Source of the DNA: Streptomyces broussonetiae
Lineage (GTDB): Bacteria > Actinomycetota > Actinomycetes > Streptomycetales > Streptomycetaceae
Length of the DNA stretch: 64,000 nt
Assembly: GCF_009796285.1 (NCBI RefSeq)
Contig: NZ_CP047020.1
Coordinates: 5,022,001-5,086,000, forward strand
Direction of reading: 5' to 3'
In this document: piece after piece, positions 16,671-25,044 of the stretch
Position numbering within the stretch: the stretch's first letter is position 1
How the letters are laid out: the number at the start of each line of letters is the position of its first letter
Position numbers and translations under genes: made by a program
Notes under the pieces: model-generated
What the model was told of the DNA's origin: nothing
Seen by the model: only the letters and a program-made list of their open reading frames with translations
The model's database searches: none

Positions 16671-17774
16671 GTGCAGCTGCTCCCCGACGCCCTACGCCGC
16701 CTCGCCGCCTGGTGCGCGGTGCTGCTGCTGGCCGCGGGGGTGGGGTGGGTGGGGGTGCGGTTGTGCGGGGAGTTCCGTACAGCCGTCACGCCGGTGCTGC
16801 TCGCGCTGCTCGGCACCGCACTGCTCGGGCCGCTGTACCGGCAGCTCGTGCGGGCCGGAGTGCCGGCGTCGGTGGCGGCCGGGCTCACCTGCGTCGCCGT
16901 CGTGGCCGTCGTCGGCGGTGCCGTGTACATCGTCGTCGCGGCGCTCGTCGACACCGGGGACCAGATCGTCGCCTCGCTGCGCAACGCCGCCAAAGGGGTC
17001 TCGGCGCACTTCGGGGCCGCCGGGACCGGGCTCGACGACCTCGCCGTCAACGCGCGGCAGCTGCTGGGCAAGTTCGGCGGTACGGCCGCGTCCAACGTCA
17101 TCAGCGGGGTCAGCGTCGTGGGCGAGAGCATCGCCATGGCCGTGCTCGCGCTGCTGCTCGTCTTCTTCTTCCTGCGCGACTCCCACCGGGCCGTCGAAAC
17201 ACTGCGGGCCGTCGCGCCCGCCGGCACCTCCGACACGCTGGAGGCCGTCGCCCGGCGGGCCTTCGAGGCGGTGGAGGGGTTCATGCGCGGGACGACCCTC
17301 ATCGCGCTCATCGACGCCCTGTGCATCACCGTCGGCCTGCTGATCCTCCGGGTACCCGGCGCGATCGGGCTCGGCGCGCTCGTCTTCGTCGGTGCCTACA
17401 TCCCCTATCTCGGGGCCTTCATCTCCGGTGCCGTCGCGGTCCTGGTCGCCCTCGCCGACCGCGGCTTCGTCATCGCGCTGTGGTCGCTCGGGGTCGTGCT
17501 CGCCGTGCAGGTGCTGGAGGGGCATGTGCTGCAGCCCGTCATCCAGAGCCGGACCGTACAGATGCATCCGGCGGTCGTCATGCTCGCCATCACCGCCGGG
17601 GCGTCCGTCGCGGGGATCCTGGGGATGCTGCTGGCCGTGCCGCTGACCGCGGCCGCCTTCGGAGTCGTCCAGGAACTGCGGACGCGTTACGCCGCGCCCG
17701 CCGAGGATGTCCCCGCCGAGGCGGCGCCTGCCGAGGAGGCGCCCGCCGAGCCGCCCGAGCCGCCCGGCTCGTAG
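16671..17774 (+). CDS. AI-2E-type transporter family membrane protein
   Basis: A 367-residue protein with two hydrophobic segments near residues 12-60, a third at 65-90, a soluble region (residues 95-140), then a second membrane block that carries the family signature PGAIGLGALVFVGAYIPYLGAFISG and QVLEGHVLQPVIQSRTVQMHP. The PF01594 family includes AI-2 exporters, Na+(Li+)/H+ antiporters and proteins of unknown transport role; the name is not proof of substrate. GTG at 16671. The last 25 residues are a Glu/Ala/Pro-rich tail whose DNA also encodes the C-terminus of the convergent phosphatase (88-base overlap). Confidence 0.87.
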   Translation: MQLLPDALRRLAAWCAVLLLAAGVGWVGVRLCGEFRTAVTPVLLALLGTALLGPLYRQLVRAGVPASVAAGLTCVAVVAVVGGAVYIVVAALVDTGDQIVASLRNAAKGVSAHFGAAGTGLDDLAVNARQLLGKFGGTAASNVISGVSVVGESIAMAVLALLLVFFFLRDSHRAVETLRAVAPAGTSDTLEAVARRAFEAVEGFMRGTTLIALIDALCITVGLLILRVPGAIGLGALVFVGAYIPYLGAFISGAVAVLVALADRGFVIALWSLGVVLAVQVLEGHVLQPVIQSRTVQMHPAVVMLAITAGASVAGILGMLLAVPLTAAAFGVVQELRTRYAAPAEDVPAEAAPAEEAPAEPPEPPGS

Positions 17775-19867
17775 AGCTCGAACCAGATGCTCTTGCCCTC
17801 GCCCCGCGGCTCCACGCCCCAGGCGTCCGCAAGCAGTTCGATCAGCATCAGGCCACGGCCGGACGAGGCCAGTTCGCCGGGCCGGCGCCGGTGCGGCAGG
17901 TCGTCGCCCGCGTCGGTGACCTGCGCCCTGAGCCGCCGCGTGCCGGGCTCGCCGGTCACCTCGGCCAGCAGCAGCGCGTCGGCGTCGGTGTGCACGAGCA
18001 CATTGGTGAGCATCTCCGAGACCAGCAGCGCCGCCGAGTCGACCTGCTCGGGACAGGTCCAGTCGTGCAGCAGCTCGTGCAGGTGGCGGCGGGCCTCGGC
18101 GACCCGGTCCGGCTCGTCCTGGGCCACCGACAGCAGGGTGCGCCGGATTGCGGGCCGGGCGGCGCCCTCCTGCGGCCGGCTCAGCAGCATCAGCGCGATG
18201 TCGTCCTCGCGGCGGTCGGCCAGCGGGCCGGTGGTGTAGTGCGAGGACGGCCCGTGCACGCCCTGCACCAGCTCGTCCGAGAGCGACTCGACGTCGACCC
18301 CGCCGTCCCCCCGGTGGGCCTCCAGGATCTTGCGCAGCCGCTGCCAGCCGCTGTCCAGGTCGTGCCCGCCGGTCTCGATCAGCCCGTCGGTGCACAGCAT
18401 CAGCGTCTCGCCGGGTTCCAGGGTGAACCGGGTCGTCGGATAGTCCGCGTCCGGGTCGATGCCCAGCGGCAGTCCGCCCGCCGTCGGCCACATCATCACC
18501 GTGCCGTCGGCCATCCGGATCGCCGGGTCCGGATGCCCGGCCCGGGCGATCTCCAGCATTCCGGTCGCCGGGTCGGCCGCCGCGTACACGCAGGTCGCAA
18601 AGCGCAGGCCGGCCATCTCCTCGTCATGGGCGTCGTGCGTGATGCCGTGCAGGAAGCGGGAGGCGCGGGTGAGCACGGCATCCGGGCGGTGGCCCTCGGA
18701 GGCGTAGGCGCGCAGGGCGATGCGCAGCTGGCCCATGAGGCCCGCAGCCCGTACGTCATGACCCTGGACGTCCCCGACGACCAGCGCGAAACGGCCGGCG
18801 GGCAGCGGGATCAGGTCGTACCAGTCGCCGCCGACCTGGAGTCCGCCGCCGGTCGGGATGTACCGGGCGGCCACCTGCATTCCCGGGATCCGCGGGCCCA
18901 GCGAGGGCAGCATGGAGCGCTGCAGGCCGTCCGTCAGTTCCCGCTCGGTCTCGGCGGCACCGGCCCGGGACAGCGCCTGGGCGAGCATTCTCGCGACGGT
19001 CGTCAGGACCGCGCGCTCGTCGGGTGTGAACGCCACCGGATGCATGAAGGCCGCCATCCAGGCGCCCATCGTGCAACCGGCCACGGTCAGCGGGAGGAAC
19101 GCCCAGGACTGGCGGCCGAAGGGCTTGGCGAGCGGCCAGGTGACGGGGTAGCGCTCCTTGTACTGCGCCGGGGAGGAGAGGTAGACGGCGCGTCCGGTGC
19201 GCGAGACCTCGGCCGCCGGATAGTCCGTGTCCAGCGGCATGTCGGAGAACGGGTTCATGTCGCCGGGCTCATGCCCGTGCTGGCCGATGATCGTCAGCCG
19301 GTCGCCCTCCACCCCGAAGACGACGAGTCCGTCCGGCGAGAACCCCGGCATCGACAGGGTGCCCGCCACCCGCAGCACCTCCGCGGTCGACCGTGCCTCC
19401 GCCAGCGCCCGGCCCGCGTCCAGCAGGAACGCCTCCCGCGAGCGCCGCCAGTCGCCGGTGACCGCGGTGCGGCCGGCCGGCGTGCCCGGGGCCGGTTCGG
19501 TGACCTCCTGCAGGGTGCCGATCAGCTCGTACGCCTGCCGCTCGGGGTCGTAGGAGGGCTTGGACCGGCTGCGGACGACCCGCAGGATGTTCCCCTGCTC
19601 GTCCATGATCCGGATACGCACCTCGGCGAGCGTGCCCTCGGCGACCGCCAGCGGGACCACCCCGGTGATCTCGTTCCAGTCGGCCGGGTGCAGCCGGGCC
19701 CGGGTCTGGGCCTCGGTGAGGGTGACCGGACGCGCGGGCAGCCCGAGCAGCCGCGCCGCCTCCGCGTCGACGGTGACCAGTCCTGCGGCCGTGTCCCAGT
19801 GCCACAGCCCGGTCGCGAGGGCGGCGAGGACGTCCCCGACGGACGGGAGAGGCTCGCGTGTGCGCAT
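17687..19867 (-). CDS. SpoIIE-type PP2C phosphatase with PAS, GAF and ATPase domains
   Basis: A 726-residue signalling protein. In order: PAS-like domain (residues about 10-125), GAF domain (about 145-310), PP2C/SpoIIE phosphatase (about 325-545; metal-binding GGDWYDLIPL and VVGDVQGHD, later CTDGLIE and REDDIALML), and a HATPase_c anti-sigma-like kinase domain (about 560-690; SEMLTNVLVHTDADA, SGRGLMLIELLADAWGV). Such proteins control anti-sigma/anti-anti-sigma partner switching in Streptomyces stress and development. No cognate anti-sigma factor lies nearby. The C-terminal 25 residues after WFELYEP are a Gly/Ser/Ala repeat beyond the family domain, encoded opposite the AI-2E-type gene. Confidence 0.93.
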   Translation of the reverse strand: MRTREPLPSVGDVLAALATGLWHWDTAAGLVTVDAEAARLLGLPARPVTLTEAQTRARLHPADWNEITGVVPLAVAEGTLAEVRIRIMDEQGNILRVVRSRSKPSYDPERQAYELIGTLQEVTEPAPGTPAGRTAVTGDWRRSREAFLLDAGRALAEARSTAEVLRVAGTLSMPGFSPDGLVVFGVEGDRLTIIGQHGHEPGDMNPFSDMPLDTDYPAAEVSRTGRAVYLSSPAQYKERYPVTWPLAKPFGRQSWAFLPLTVAGCTMGAWMAAFMHPVAFTPDERAVLTTVARMLAQALSRAGAAETERELTDGLQRSMLPSLGPRIPGMQVAARYIPTGGGLQVGGDWYDLIPLPAGRFALVVGDVQGHDVRAAGLMGQLRIALRAYASEGHRPDAVLTRASRFLHGITHDAHDEEMAGLRFATCVYAAADPATGMLEIARAGHPDPAIRMADGTVMMWPTAGGLPLGIDPDADYPTTRFTLEPGETLMLCTDGLIETGGHDLDSGWQRLRKILEAHRGDGGVDVESLSDELVQGVHGPSSHYTTGPLADRREDDIALMLLSRPQEGAARPAIRRTLLSVAQDEPDRVAEARRHLHELLHDWTCPEQVDSAALLVSEMLTNVLVHTDADALLLAEVTGEPGTRRLRAQVTDAGDDLPHRRRPGELASSGRGLMLIELLADAWGVEPRGEGKSIWFELYEPGGSGGSAGASSAGAASAGTSSAGAA

Positions 19868-20089
19868 TGCCCCACTTTATGAAGATGCGCCCGAAGGGTG
19901 CCACCGTAGGAAAAGGAGGACCCTGGCCGCCCGTTTGTACGGAGGATCCTCCAGGGCGGGGCGCGGGAAAAGGGTGGGGAGCCGAGCTGGGGGTGCCCGG
20001 TACCCTTGATGGGTCCGGGCCCCGTGCCCGTTCCCACCGGCCGGCAGGCCCGGCGGGAGAAACCCCACCACGAAGGACGATGAACGACG

Positions 20090-21853
20090 ATGCATCGGTA
20101 CAGGTCCCACACCTGCGGCCAGCTCCGCGCCTCTGACGTCGGCACCGACGTCCGGCTGAGTGGCTGGCTGCACAATCGGCGCGACCTGGGCGGCATCCTC
20201 TTCATCGATCTGCGCGACCACTACGGCATCACGCAGCTGGTCGCCCGCCCCGGCACCCCCGCGTACGAGGCCCTGGACAAGATCTCCAAGGAGTCCACGG
20301 TCCGTATCGACGGGCGCGTTGTTTCACGTGGAACCGAGAACATCAACCCCGAGCTGCCCACCGGCGAGATCGAGGTCGAGGTCGCCGAGGTCGAGCTGCT
20401 GGGCGCCGCCGCCCCGCTGCCCTTCACGATCAACGCCGAGGACGGGGTCAACGAGGAGCGGCGCCTGGAGTACCGCTTCCTGGACCTGCGCCGTGAGCGC
20501 ATGCACCGCAACATCATGCTGCGTACGGCGGTCATCTCGGCGATCCGGCACAAGATGACGGCGCTGGGCTTCAACGAGATGGCGACCCCGATCCTGTCCG
20601 CCACCTCCCCCGAGGGCGCCCGCGACTTCGTCGTGCCCTCCCGCCTGAACCCGGGCAAGTTCTACGCCCTGCCGCAGGCTCCGCAGCAGTTCAAGCAGCT
20701 GCTGATGATCTCCGGCTTCGACCGCTACTTCCAGATCGCGCCCTGCTTCCGTGACGAGGACGCCCGCGCCGACCGCTCGCCGGGCGAGTTCTACCAGCTC
20801 GACATCGAGATGAGCTTCGTCGAGCAGGAGGACGTCTTCCAGCCGGTCGAGAAGCTGATGACCGAGCTGTTCGAGGAGTTCGGCGGCGGCCGTCACGTCA
20901 CCTCCCCCTTCCCGCGGATCCCGTTCCGCGAGGCCATGCTGAAGTACGGCTCCGACAAGCCGGACCTGCGCGCCAAGCTGGAGCTGGTGGACATCACCGA
21001 CGTCTTCGAGGGCTCGGAGTTCAAGGCGTTCGCCGGCAAGCACGTGCGCGCGCTGCCGGTGCCGGCGGTCCAGGACCAGCCGCGCAAGTTCTTCGACCAG
21101 CTCGGCGACTTCGCCGTCTCGCTCGGCGCCAAGGGCCTGGCCTGGGTCCGCGTCGGCGAGGACGGCGCGCTGTCCGGCCCGATCGCGAAGTTCCTCACCG
21201 AGGAGAACGTCGCCGAGCTGACCAAGCGCCTCTCGCTGGCCCCCGGCCACGCGATCTTCTTCGGCGCGGGTGAGTTCGACGAGGTCTCCAAGATCATGGG
21301 CGCGGTCCGCGTCGAGGCCGCCAAGCGTGCCGGGCACTTCGAGGAGAACGCCTTCCGCTTCTGCTGGATCGTCGACTTCCCGATGTACGAGAAGGACGAG
21401 GACACCGGCGCGATCGACTTCTCGCACAACCCCTTCTCCATGCCGCAGGGCGGCCTGGAGGCTCTGGAGAACCAGGACCCGCTGGACATCCTGGGCTGGC
21501 AGTACGACATCGTCTGCAACGGCGTCGAGCTGTCCTCCGGCGCGATCCGGAACCACGAGCCGGACATCATGCTCAAGGCCTTCGAGATCGCCGGCTACGA
21601 CCGGGAGACCGTCGAGGAGAAGTTCGCGGGCATGCTCCGCGCGTTCCGCTTCGGCGCCCCGCCGCACGGCGGCATCGCCCCCGGCGTGGACCGCATCGTC
21701 ATGCTCCTCGCGGACGAGCCCAACATCCGCGAGACGATCGCCTTCCCGCTCAACGGCAACGCCCAGGACCTGATGATGGGCGCCCCGACCGAGCTGGAGG
21801 AGGCCCGCCTGCGCGAGCTGCACCTGAACATCAGGAAGCCGCAGCCCAAGTAG
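20090..21853 (+). CDS. aspS: Aspartyl-tRNA synthetase
   Basis: A 587-residue class II synthetase of the long bacterial type. It has an OB-fold anticodon-binding domain (residues 1-110, CGQLRASDVGTDVRLSGWLHNRRDLGG), motif 1 around residue 150 (YRFLDLRRERMH), motif 2 (FQIAPCFRDEDARADRSPGEFYQLDIE), the GAD insertion (about 300-420) and motif 3 (GGIAPGVDRIVMLLADEPNIRE). In actinobacteria with GatCAB this enzyme may be non-discriminating, also charging tRNA-Asn; that is family knowledge, not shown here. The 222-base upstream gap is shared with the divergent phosphatase gene. A very strong terminator follows. Confidence 0.97.
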   Translation: MHRYRSHTCGQLRASDVGTDVRLSGWLHNRRDLGGILFIDLRDHYGITQLVARPGTPAYEALDKISKESTVRIDGRVVSRGTENINPELPTGEIEVEVAEVELLGAAAPLPFTINAEDGVNEERRLEYRFLDLRRERMHRNIMLRTAVISAIRHKMTALGFNEMATPILSATSPEGARDFVVPSRLNPGKFYALPQAPQQFKQLLMISGFDRYFQIAPCFRDEDARADRSPGEFYQLDIEMSFVEQEDVFQPVEKLMTELFEEFGGGRHVTSPFPRIPFREAMLKYGSDKPDLRAKLELVDITDVFEGSEFKAFAGKHVRALPVPAVQDQPRKFFDQLGDFAVSLGAKGLAWVRVGEDGALSGPIAKFLTEENVAELTKRLSLAPGHAIFFGAGEFDEVSKIMGAVRVEAAKRAGHFEENAFRFCWIVDFPMYEKDEDTGAIDFSHNPFSMPQGGLEALENQDPLDILGWQYDIVCNGVELSSGAIRNHEPDIMLKAFEIAGYDRETVEEKFAGMLRAFRFGAPPHGGIAPGVDRIVMLLADEPNIRETIAFPLNGNAQDLMMGAPTELEEARLRELHLNIRKPQPK

Positions 21854-21877
21854 GACACGGCAGGGACTGCTCCGGCA

Positions 21878-21915
21878 GGAAGGGCCCGGAACCGGCACCG
21901 GTTCCGGGCCCTTCC
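21878..21915. terminator. Strong bidirectional terminator after aspS
   Basis: Eighteen-base perfect arms, left GGAAGGGCCCGGAACCGG and its inverse complement, are separated by only two bases. Located 25 bases after the aspS stop and 29 before the end of the convergent gene, so it can serve both. Confidence 0.9.
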
Positions 21916-21943
21916 GCCTGCCTGCCCCGCTCCACTCGCCGCT

Positions 21944-22675
21944 TCACTCGTCCTGCTCGTCCTCGGTGTCGGGGGACGCACCGTCCTCCAGCAACCGCTC
22001 GGCGATGTCGTCGGACCAGTGCTGGGCCCAGGCGCGCAGGGCGCCGACCTCGTCCTCGGCGAGGCCCTGGCGCAGAAAGTCCCGGTCGGCGTAGAAGTCC
22101 GTGCCGGTCAGCCGGGACTGGAGGGTGGCCAGGTCGAAGGGGTCATGGGCGTGCCGGCGGCCCAGCTCCTCCAGGTCGGGCAGGGAGAACCGGGCGGCGG
22201 CGGCCCGCGCGTCGATCAGGTCGACGGCCGCGCCCCGGTCGTACAGCGCACGGATCTTGGTACCGACAGCGTCCTGCAGGGACAGCGTGGGGCCGTACTC
22301 GGTCAGCTCCGGCGGCTGCCAGAACACCTCCTTGTGCAGCGTGAGGGTGCACCGCTCGCCGCTCTCCGGATCGCTGACCGTCAGCTGCGCGGTGAAGACG
22401 CTGACGGCCTCGGCGTGCACCTGCCGGCCCCGTGCCTCCAGGACGGCGCGGACGGCACCGGCGATCACCCCCGTCTGCTCGGCGCTCTCCGTGGCGAAGT
22501 CGAGATTCGCGTGCGGCCGGCGCAGCAGACCGTGCGCCTGGAGGGCGTATCCACCGGCGAGGACCAGCCCGTACGGGCCGCCCGCGGTGATGACATCGGC
22601 GAGGAGCCGGCGGTGGGGTTCGGGGACGTTCACGACAACGGACTCTGCCAGAGGAATTTCCCCTGCCGACGGCAA
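21944..22675 (-). CDS. Solitary nucleotidyltransferase, AbiEii/AbiGii toxin-like
   Basis: A 243-residue protein of the nucleotidyltransferase superfamily. It shows the family core 'GGxALxxHG' (LVLAGGYALQAHGLLRR) followed by PHANLDFATE, where canonical AbiEii has a two-Asp motif (T.DID-like); one acidic residue appears replaced (NLDF), so catalysis is uncertain. Later helical part contains KIRALYDRGAAVDLIDARAA, typical of the family. AbiE toxins come with an AbiEi antitoxin; no such gene is adjacent. The start is uncertain (TTG 22675 or GTG 22633). Neighbour of the decayed DUF5753 gene on the other strand, so this short region (21.9-23.3 kb) may be accessory. Confidence 0.78.
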   Translation of the reverse strand: MPSAGEIPLAESVVVNVPEPHRRLLADVITAGGPYGLVLAGGYALQAHGLLRRPHANLDFATESAEQTGVIAGAVRAVLEARGRQVHAEAVSVFTAQLTVSDPESGERCTLTLHKEVFWQPPELTEYGPTLSLQDAVGTKIRALYDRGAAVDLIDARAAAARFSLPDLEELGRRHAHDPFDLATLQSRLTGTDFYADRDFLRQGLAEDEVGALRAWAQHWSDDIAERLLEDGASPDTEDEQDE

Positions 22676-22821
22676 CTCTTCCCGGCGCGGCGGCCACTGA
22701 GGGGTCGTAAGGCACGTTCGGCAACCTCCTGAGGACTCCGCCGTGGCAGCTCCCTCCCACCGCCGGTCCCTCCGCAGGCGGCGTTCCCTCGCTGTGTCGA
22801 GGCGTTCGCCAAGGCCGTCGA

Positions 22822-23055
22822 GTGGTAGTCCCTCAGTCCGGTGTGCGGGCGCTGGCGGAACTGGAGCAGAAGGCGGTTGAGACCGGCGTGTACGTCGGGC
22901 TCAGCATCCACGGCTTGTTGCAGACGCCCGAGCACGCGCGGGCGCTGTTCGAGGCGCGGCAGCCGCCCTACGAGGAGGAAGAGGTGCAGCGGGCCCAGGC
23001 CCTCACGCGAGGAGAGTCGCCCGCCTTCATCGAGCAAGTGCTAGGAGAGAAATGA
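22822..23055 (+). pseudogene. Remnant of an XRE-DUF5753 regulator (C-terminal piece)
   Basis: A 77-residue frame whose middle, YVGLSIHGLLQTPEHARALFEARQPPYEEEE, matches the DUF5753 domain found downstream of an XRE helix-turn-helix in Streptomyces regulators (the usual form is about 280 residues, with VPGLLQTxxYARA). The helix-turn-helix and the first part of DUF5753 are missing, and the C-terminal part of the domain is also lost. Upstream, 22676-22821, no frame encodes the lost part. GTG at 22822 has no clear ribosome site. Its stop overlaps the DUF397 start (ATGA), as in intact pairs. Probably non-functional, though expression as a small protein cannot be excluded. Confidence 0.65.
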
Positions 23056-23261
23056 TCCGCAAAGCCTCCACCGGGGACACCTCCGAACCGGCGTGGTTCA
23101 AGAGCAGCTACAGCGACGGTACCGAGGGCGACTCACGCGTGGAGATCGCCATAGCACCCCGCACCGTCCCCGTCCGCGACTCCAAGAACGTCGCAGGTCC
23201 GCGGCGCGCGCTCGCGCCGAGCGCGTGGGCCGACCTCGTGGCGCACGCGTCGCGGAGCTGA
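23052..23261 (+). CDS. DUF397-domain protein
   Basis: A 69-residue protein with the DUF397 pattern AWFKSSYSDGTEGDSRVEIA, then VPVRDSKNV and APSAWADLV. These small proteins are nearly always encoded just downstream of an XRE-DUF5753 regulator and are thought to work with it; some act as antitoxin-like or anti-regulator partners. It overlaps the preceding remnant by ATGA and has a good ribosome site, AGGAGAG. The usual conserved Cys in 'GGxCVEVA' is replaced here (GDSRVEIA). With its partner truncated it may be a leftover. Confidence 0.82.
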   Translation: MIRKASTGDTSEPAWFKSSYSDGTEGDSRVEIAIAPRTVPVRDSKNVAGPRRALAPSAWADLVAHASRS

Positions 23262-23334
23262 CCCAGGGCGCCGGTGCAGGCGGAGGCCCGGAAGCAAGTC
23301 GCTCCCAGGCCTCCTTGTACGAGGAACCACGCCC

Positions 23335-24951
23335 CTACGCGCTCGGCTTCTCCTCCAGGCGCGGGAAGAGGACCGCACCCTTGGTGACGGTGGCGCCCGC
23401 CTGCAGCCTGCCCCACTCGCCCGCGTCCTGGATCCGCTGCTCGGCGAGCGCGCCGAGGGAGGTCTGCGCGCCGAGGGAGTCCCAGAGCTTCTGGGAGGTC
23501 TCCGGCATGACCGGGTTGAGCAGGACGGCGACCGCCCGCAGCGACTCCGCCGCGGTGTAGAGGATGGTCGCGAGGCGCGCCCGGCCCTCCGCGGAGTCGT
23601 CCTTGGCCACCTTCCACGGCTCCTGCTCCGTGATGTAGCCGTTGACCTGCTTGACGAAGTCGAAGACGGCCAGGATGCCGCCCTGGAAGTCCAGCTCGTC
23701 GCCGATGCGCCGGTCGGCCTCGGCGACCGCCTTCGCCAGGCCGTCGTGGATCGCCTTCTCGGCCTCGCCGTCCGCGGTCGCCGCGGGCAGCGTGCCGTCG
23801 AAGTACTTGCCGACCATGGCGGCCACGCGGGAGGCGAGGTTGCCGTAGTCGTTCGCCAGCTCGCTCGTGTAGCGGGCCGAGAAGTCCTCCCAGGAGAAGG
23901 AGCCGTCCTGGCCGAAGGCGATGGCGCGCAGGAAGTACCAGCGGTAGGCGTCGACGCCGAAGTGCGAGGTGAGGTCCTGCGGCTTGATACCGGTCAGGTT
24001 CGACTTCGACATCTTCTCGCCGCCGACCATCAGCCAGCCGTTGGCGGCGACCTTGCCGGGCAGGGGCAGGCCCTGGGCCATCAGCATGGCCGGCCAGATC
24101 ACCGCGTGGAAGCGGAGGATGTCCTTGCCGACCAGGTGGACGTCGGCCGGGAAGGTGGTCTCGAACTTCTCCTGGTTCTCGTTGTAGCCGACCGCCGTGG
24201 CGTAGTTCAGCAGCGCGTCGACCCACACGTAGATCACGTGCTTGTCGTCCCAGGGGATCGGGATGCCCCAGTCGAACGTCGAGCGGGAGATCGACAGGTC
24301 CTGCAGGCCCTGGCGGACGAAGTTCACGACCTCGTTGCGCGCGGACTCAGGCTGGATGAATCCGGGGTTCGCCTCGTAGTGGGCGAGGAGCTTGTCGCCG
24401 TACTCGCTCAGCCGGAAGAAGTAGTTCTCCTCGCTGAGGATCTCCACGGGCTTCTTGTGGATCGGGCACAGCTTCTGGCCCGCGTACTCGCCCTCGCCGT
24501 CGAGCAGCTCGCCCGGGAGCTTGTACTCCTCGCAGCCGACGCAGTACGGGCCCTCGTAGCCGCCCTTGTAGATCTCGCCCTTGTCGTACAGGTCCTGCAC
24601 GAACTCCTGGACGCGGTCGGTGTGGCGCTTCTGCGTGGTGCGGATGAAGTCGTCGTTCGCGATCTCCAGGTGCTCCCAGAGAGGCTTCCAGGCCTCGGTG
24701 ACGAGCTTGTCCGCCCACTCCTGGGGCGTCACCCCGTTCGCCTCGGCCGTGCGCATGATCTTCTGACCGTGCTCGTCCGTGCCGGTGAGGTACCACACCT
24801 TCTCACCGCGCTGGCGGTGCCAGCGGGTGAGCACGTCGCCTGCGACGGTCGTATAGGCGTGGCCCAGGTGAGGAGCGTCGTTGACGTAATAGATGGGCGT
24901 GGAGACGTAGAACGCCTTACCCGCCTGCTTCTCGGATCCAGTGGCCGCCAT
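23335..24951 (-). CDS. metG: Methionyl-tRNA synthetase
   Basis: A 538-residue class I synthetase. The HIGH motif appears as H28-L-G-H31 and KMSKS at K313-S317. A zinc-binding knuckle is present in the connective insertion: CVGC, followed after a gap by CPIH, where a His may replace the fourth Cys. The protein ends shortly after the anticodon-binding helical domain (LRAVAVLLNPVMPETSQKLWDSLG) and lacks a C-terminal tRNA-binding (Trbp111-like) extension. ATG at 24951. Supplies Met-tRNA for initiation and elongation. Confidence 0.97.
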   Translation of the reverse strand: MAATGSEKQAGKAFYVSTPIYYVNDAPHLGHAYTTVAGDVLTRWHRQRGEKVWYLTGTDEHGQKIMRTAEANGVTPQEWADKLVTEAWKPLWEHLEIANDDFIRTTQKRHTDRVQEFVQDLYDKGEIYKGGYEGPYCVGCEEYKLPGELLDGEGEYAGQKLCPIHKKPVEILSEENYFFRLSEYGDKLLAHYEANPGFIQPESARNEVVNFVRQGLQDLSISRSTFDWGIPIPWDDKHVIYVWVDALLNYATAVGYNENQEKFETTFPADVHLVGKDILRFHAVIWPAMLMAQGLPLPGKVAANGWLMVGGEKMSKSNLTGIKPQDLTSHFGVDAYRWYFLRAIAFGQDGSFSWEDFSARYTSELANDYGNLASRVAAMVGKYFDGTLPAATADGEAEKAIHDGLAKAVAEADRRIGDELDFQGGILAVFDFVKQVNGYITEQEPWKVAKDDSAEGRARLATILYTAAESLRAVAVLLNPVMPETSQKLWDSLGAQTSLGALAEQRIQDAGEWGRLQAGATVTKGAVLFPRLEEKPSA

Positions 24952-24990
24952 AAGTCGGAATCCTACTGGGCCCGCGGTGATCGACTCACA

Positions 24991-25036
24991 CGCGTTTCGG
25001 GGGGTGGACGGTGTGGCCCACCCCCCGGGTGACGCG
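24991..25036 (-). terminator. Hairpin after the VWA-protein gene
   Basis: Ten-base arms CGGGGGGTGG/CCACCCCCCG with a further outer CGCGT/ACGCG helix, immediately after the stop codon of the minus-strand gene ending at 25045 and ahead of metG. Confidence 0.7.
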
Positions 25037-25044
25037 CTGCGGGC

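Noticed and set aside
16655..19882. 1075-residue plus-strand frame across the AI-2E-type and phosphatase genes
   Set aside because: Shadow frame over two well-supported genes; Arg/Gly-rich with no motif.
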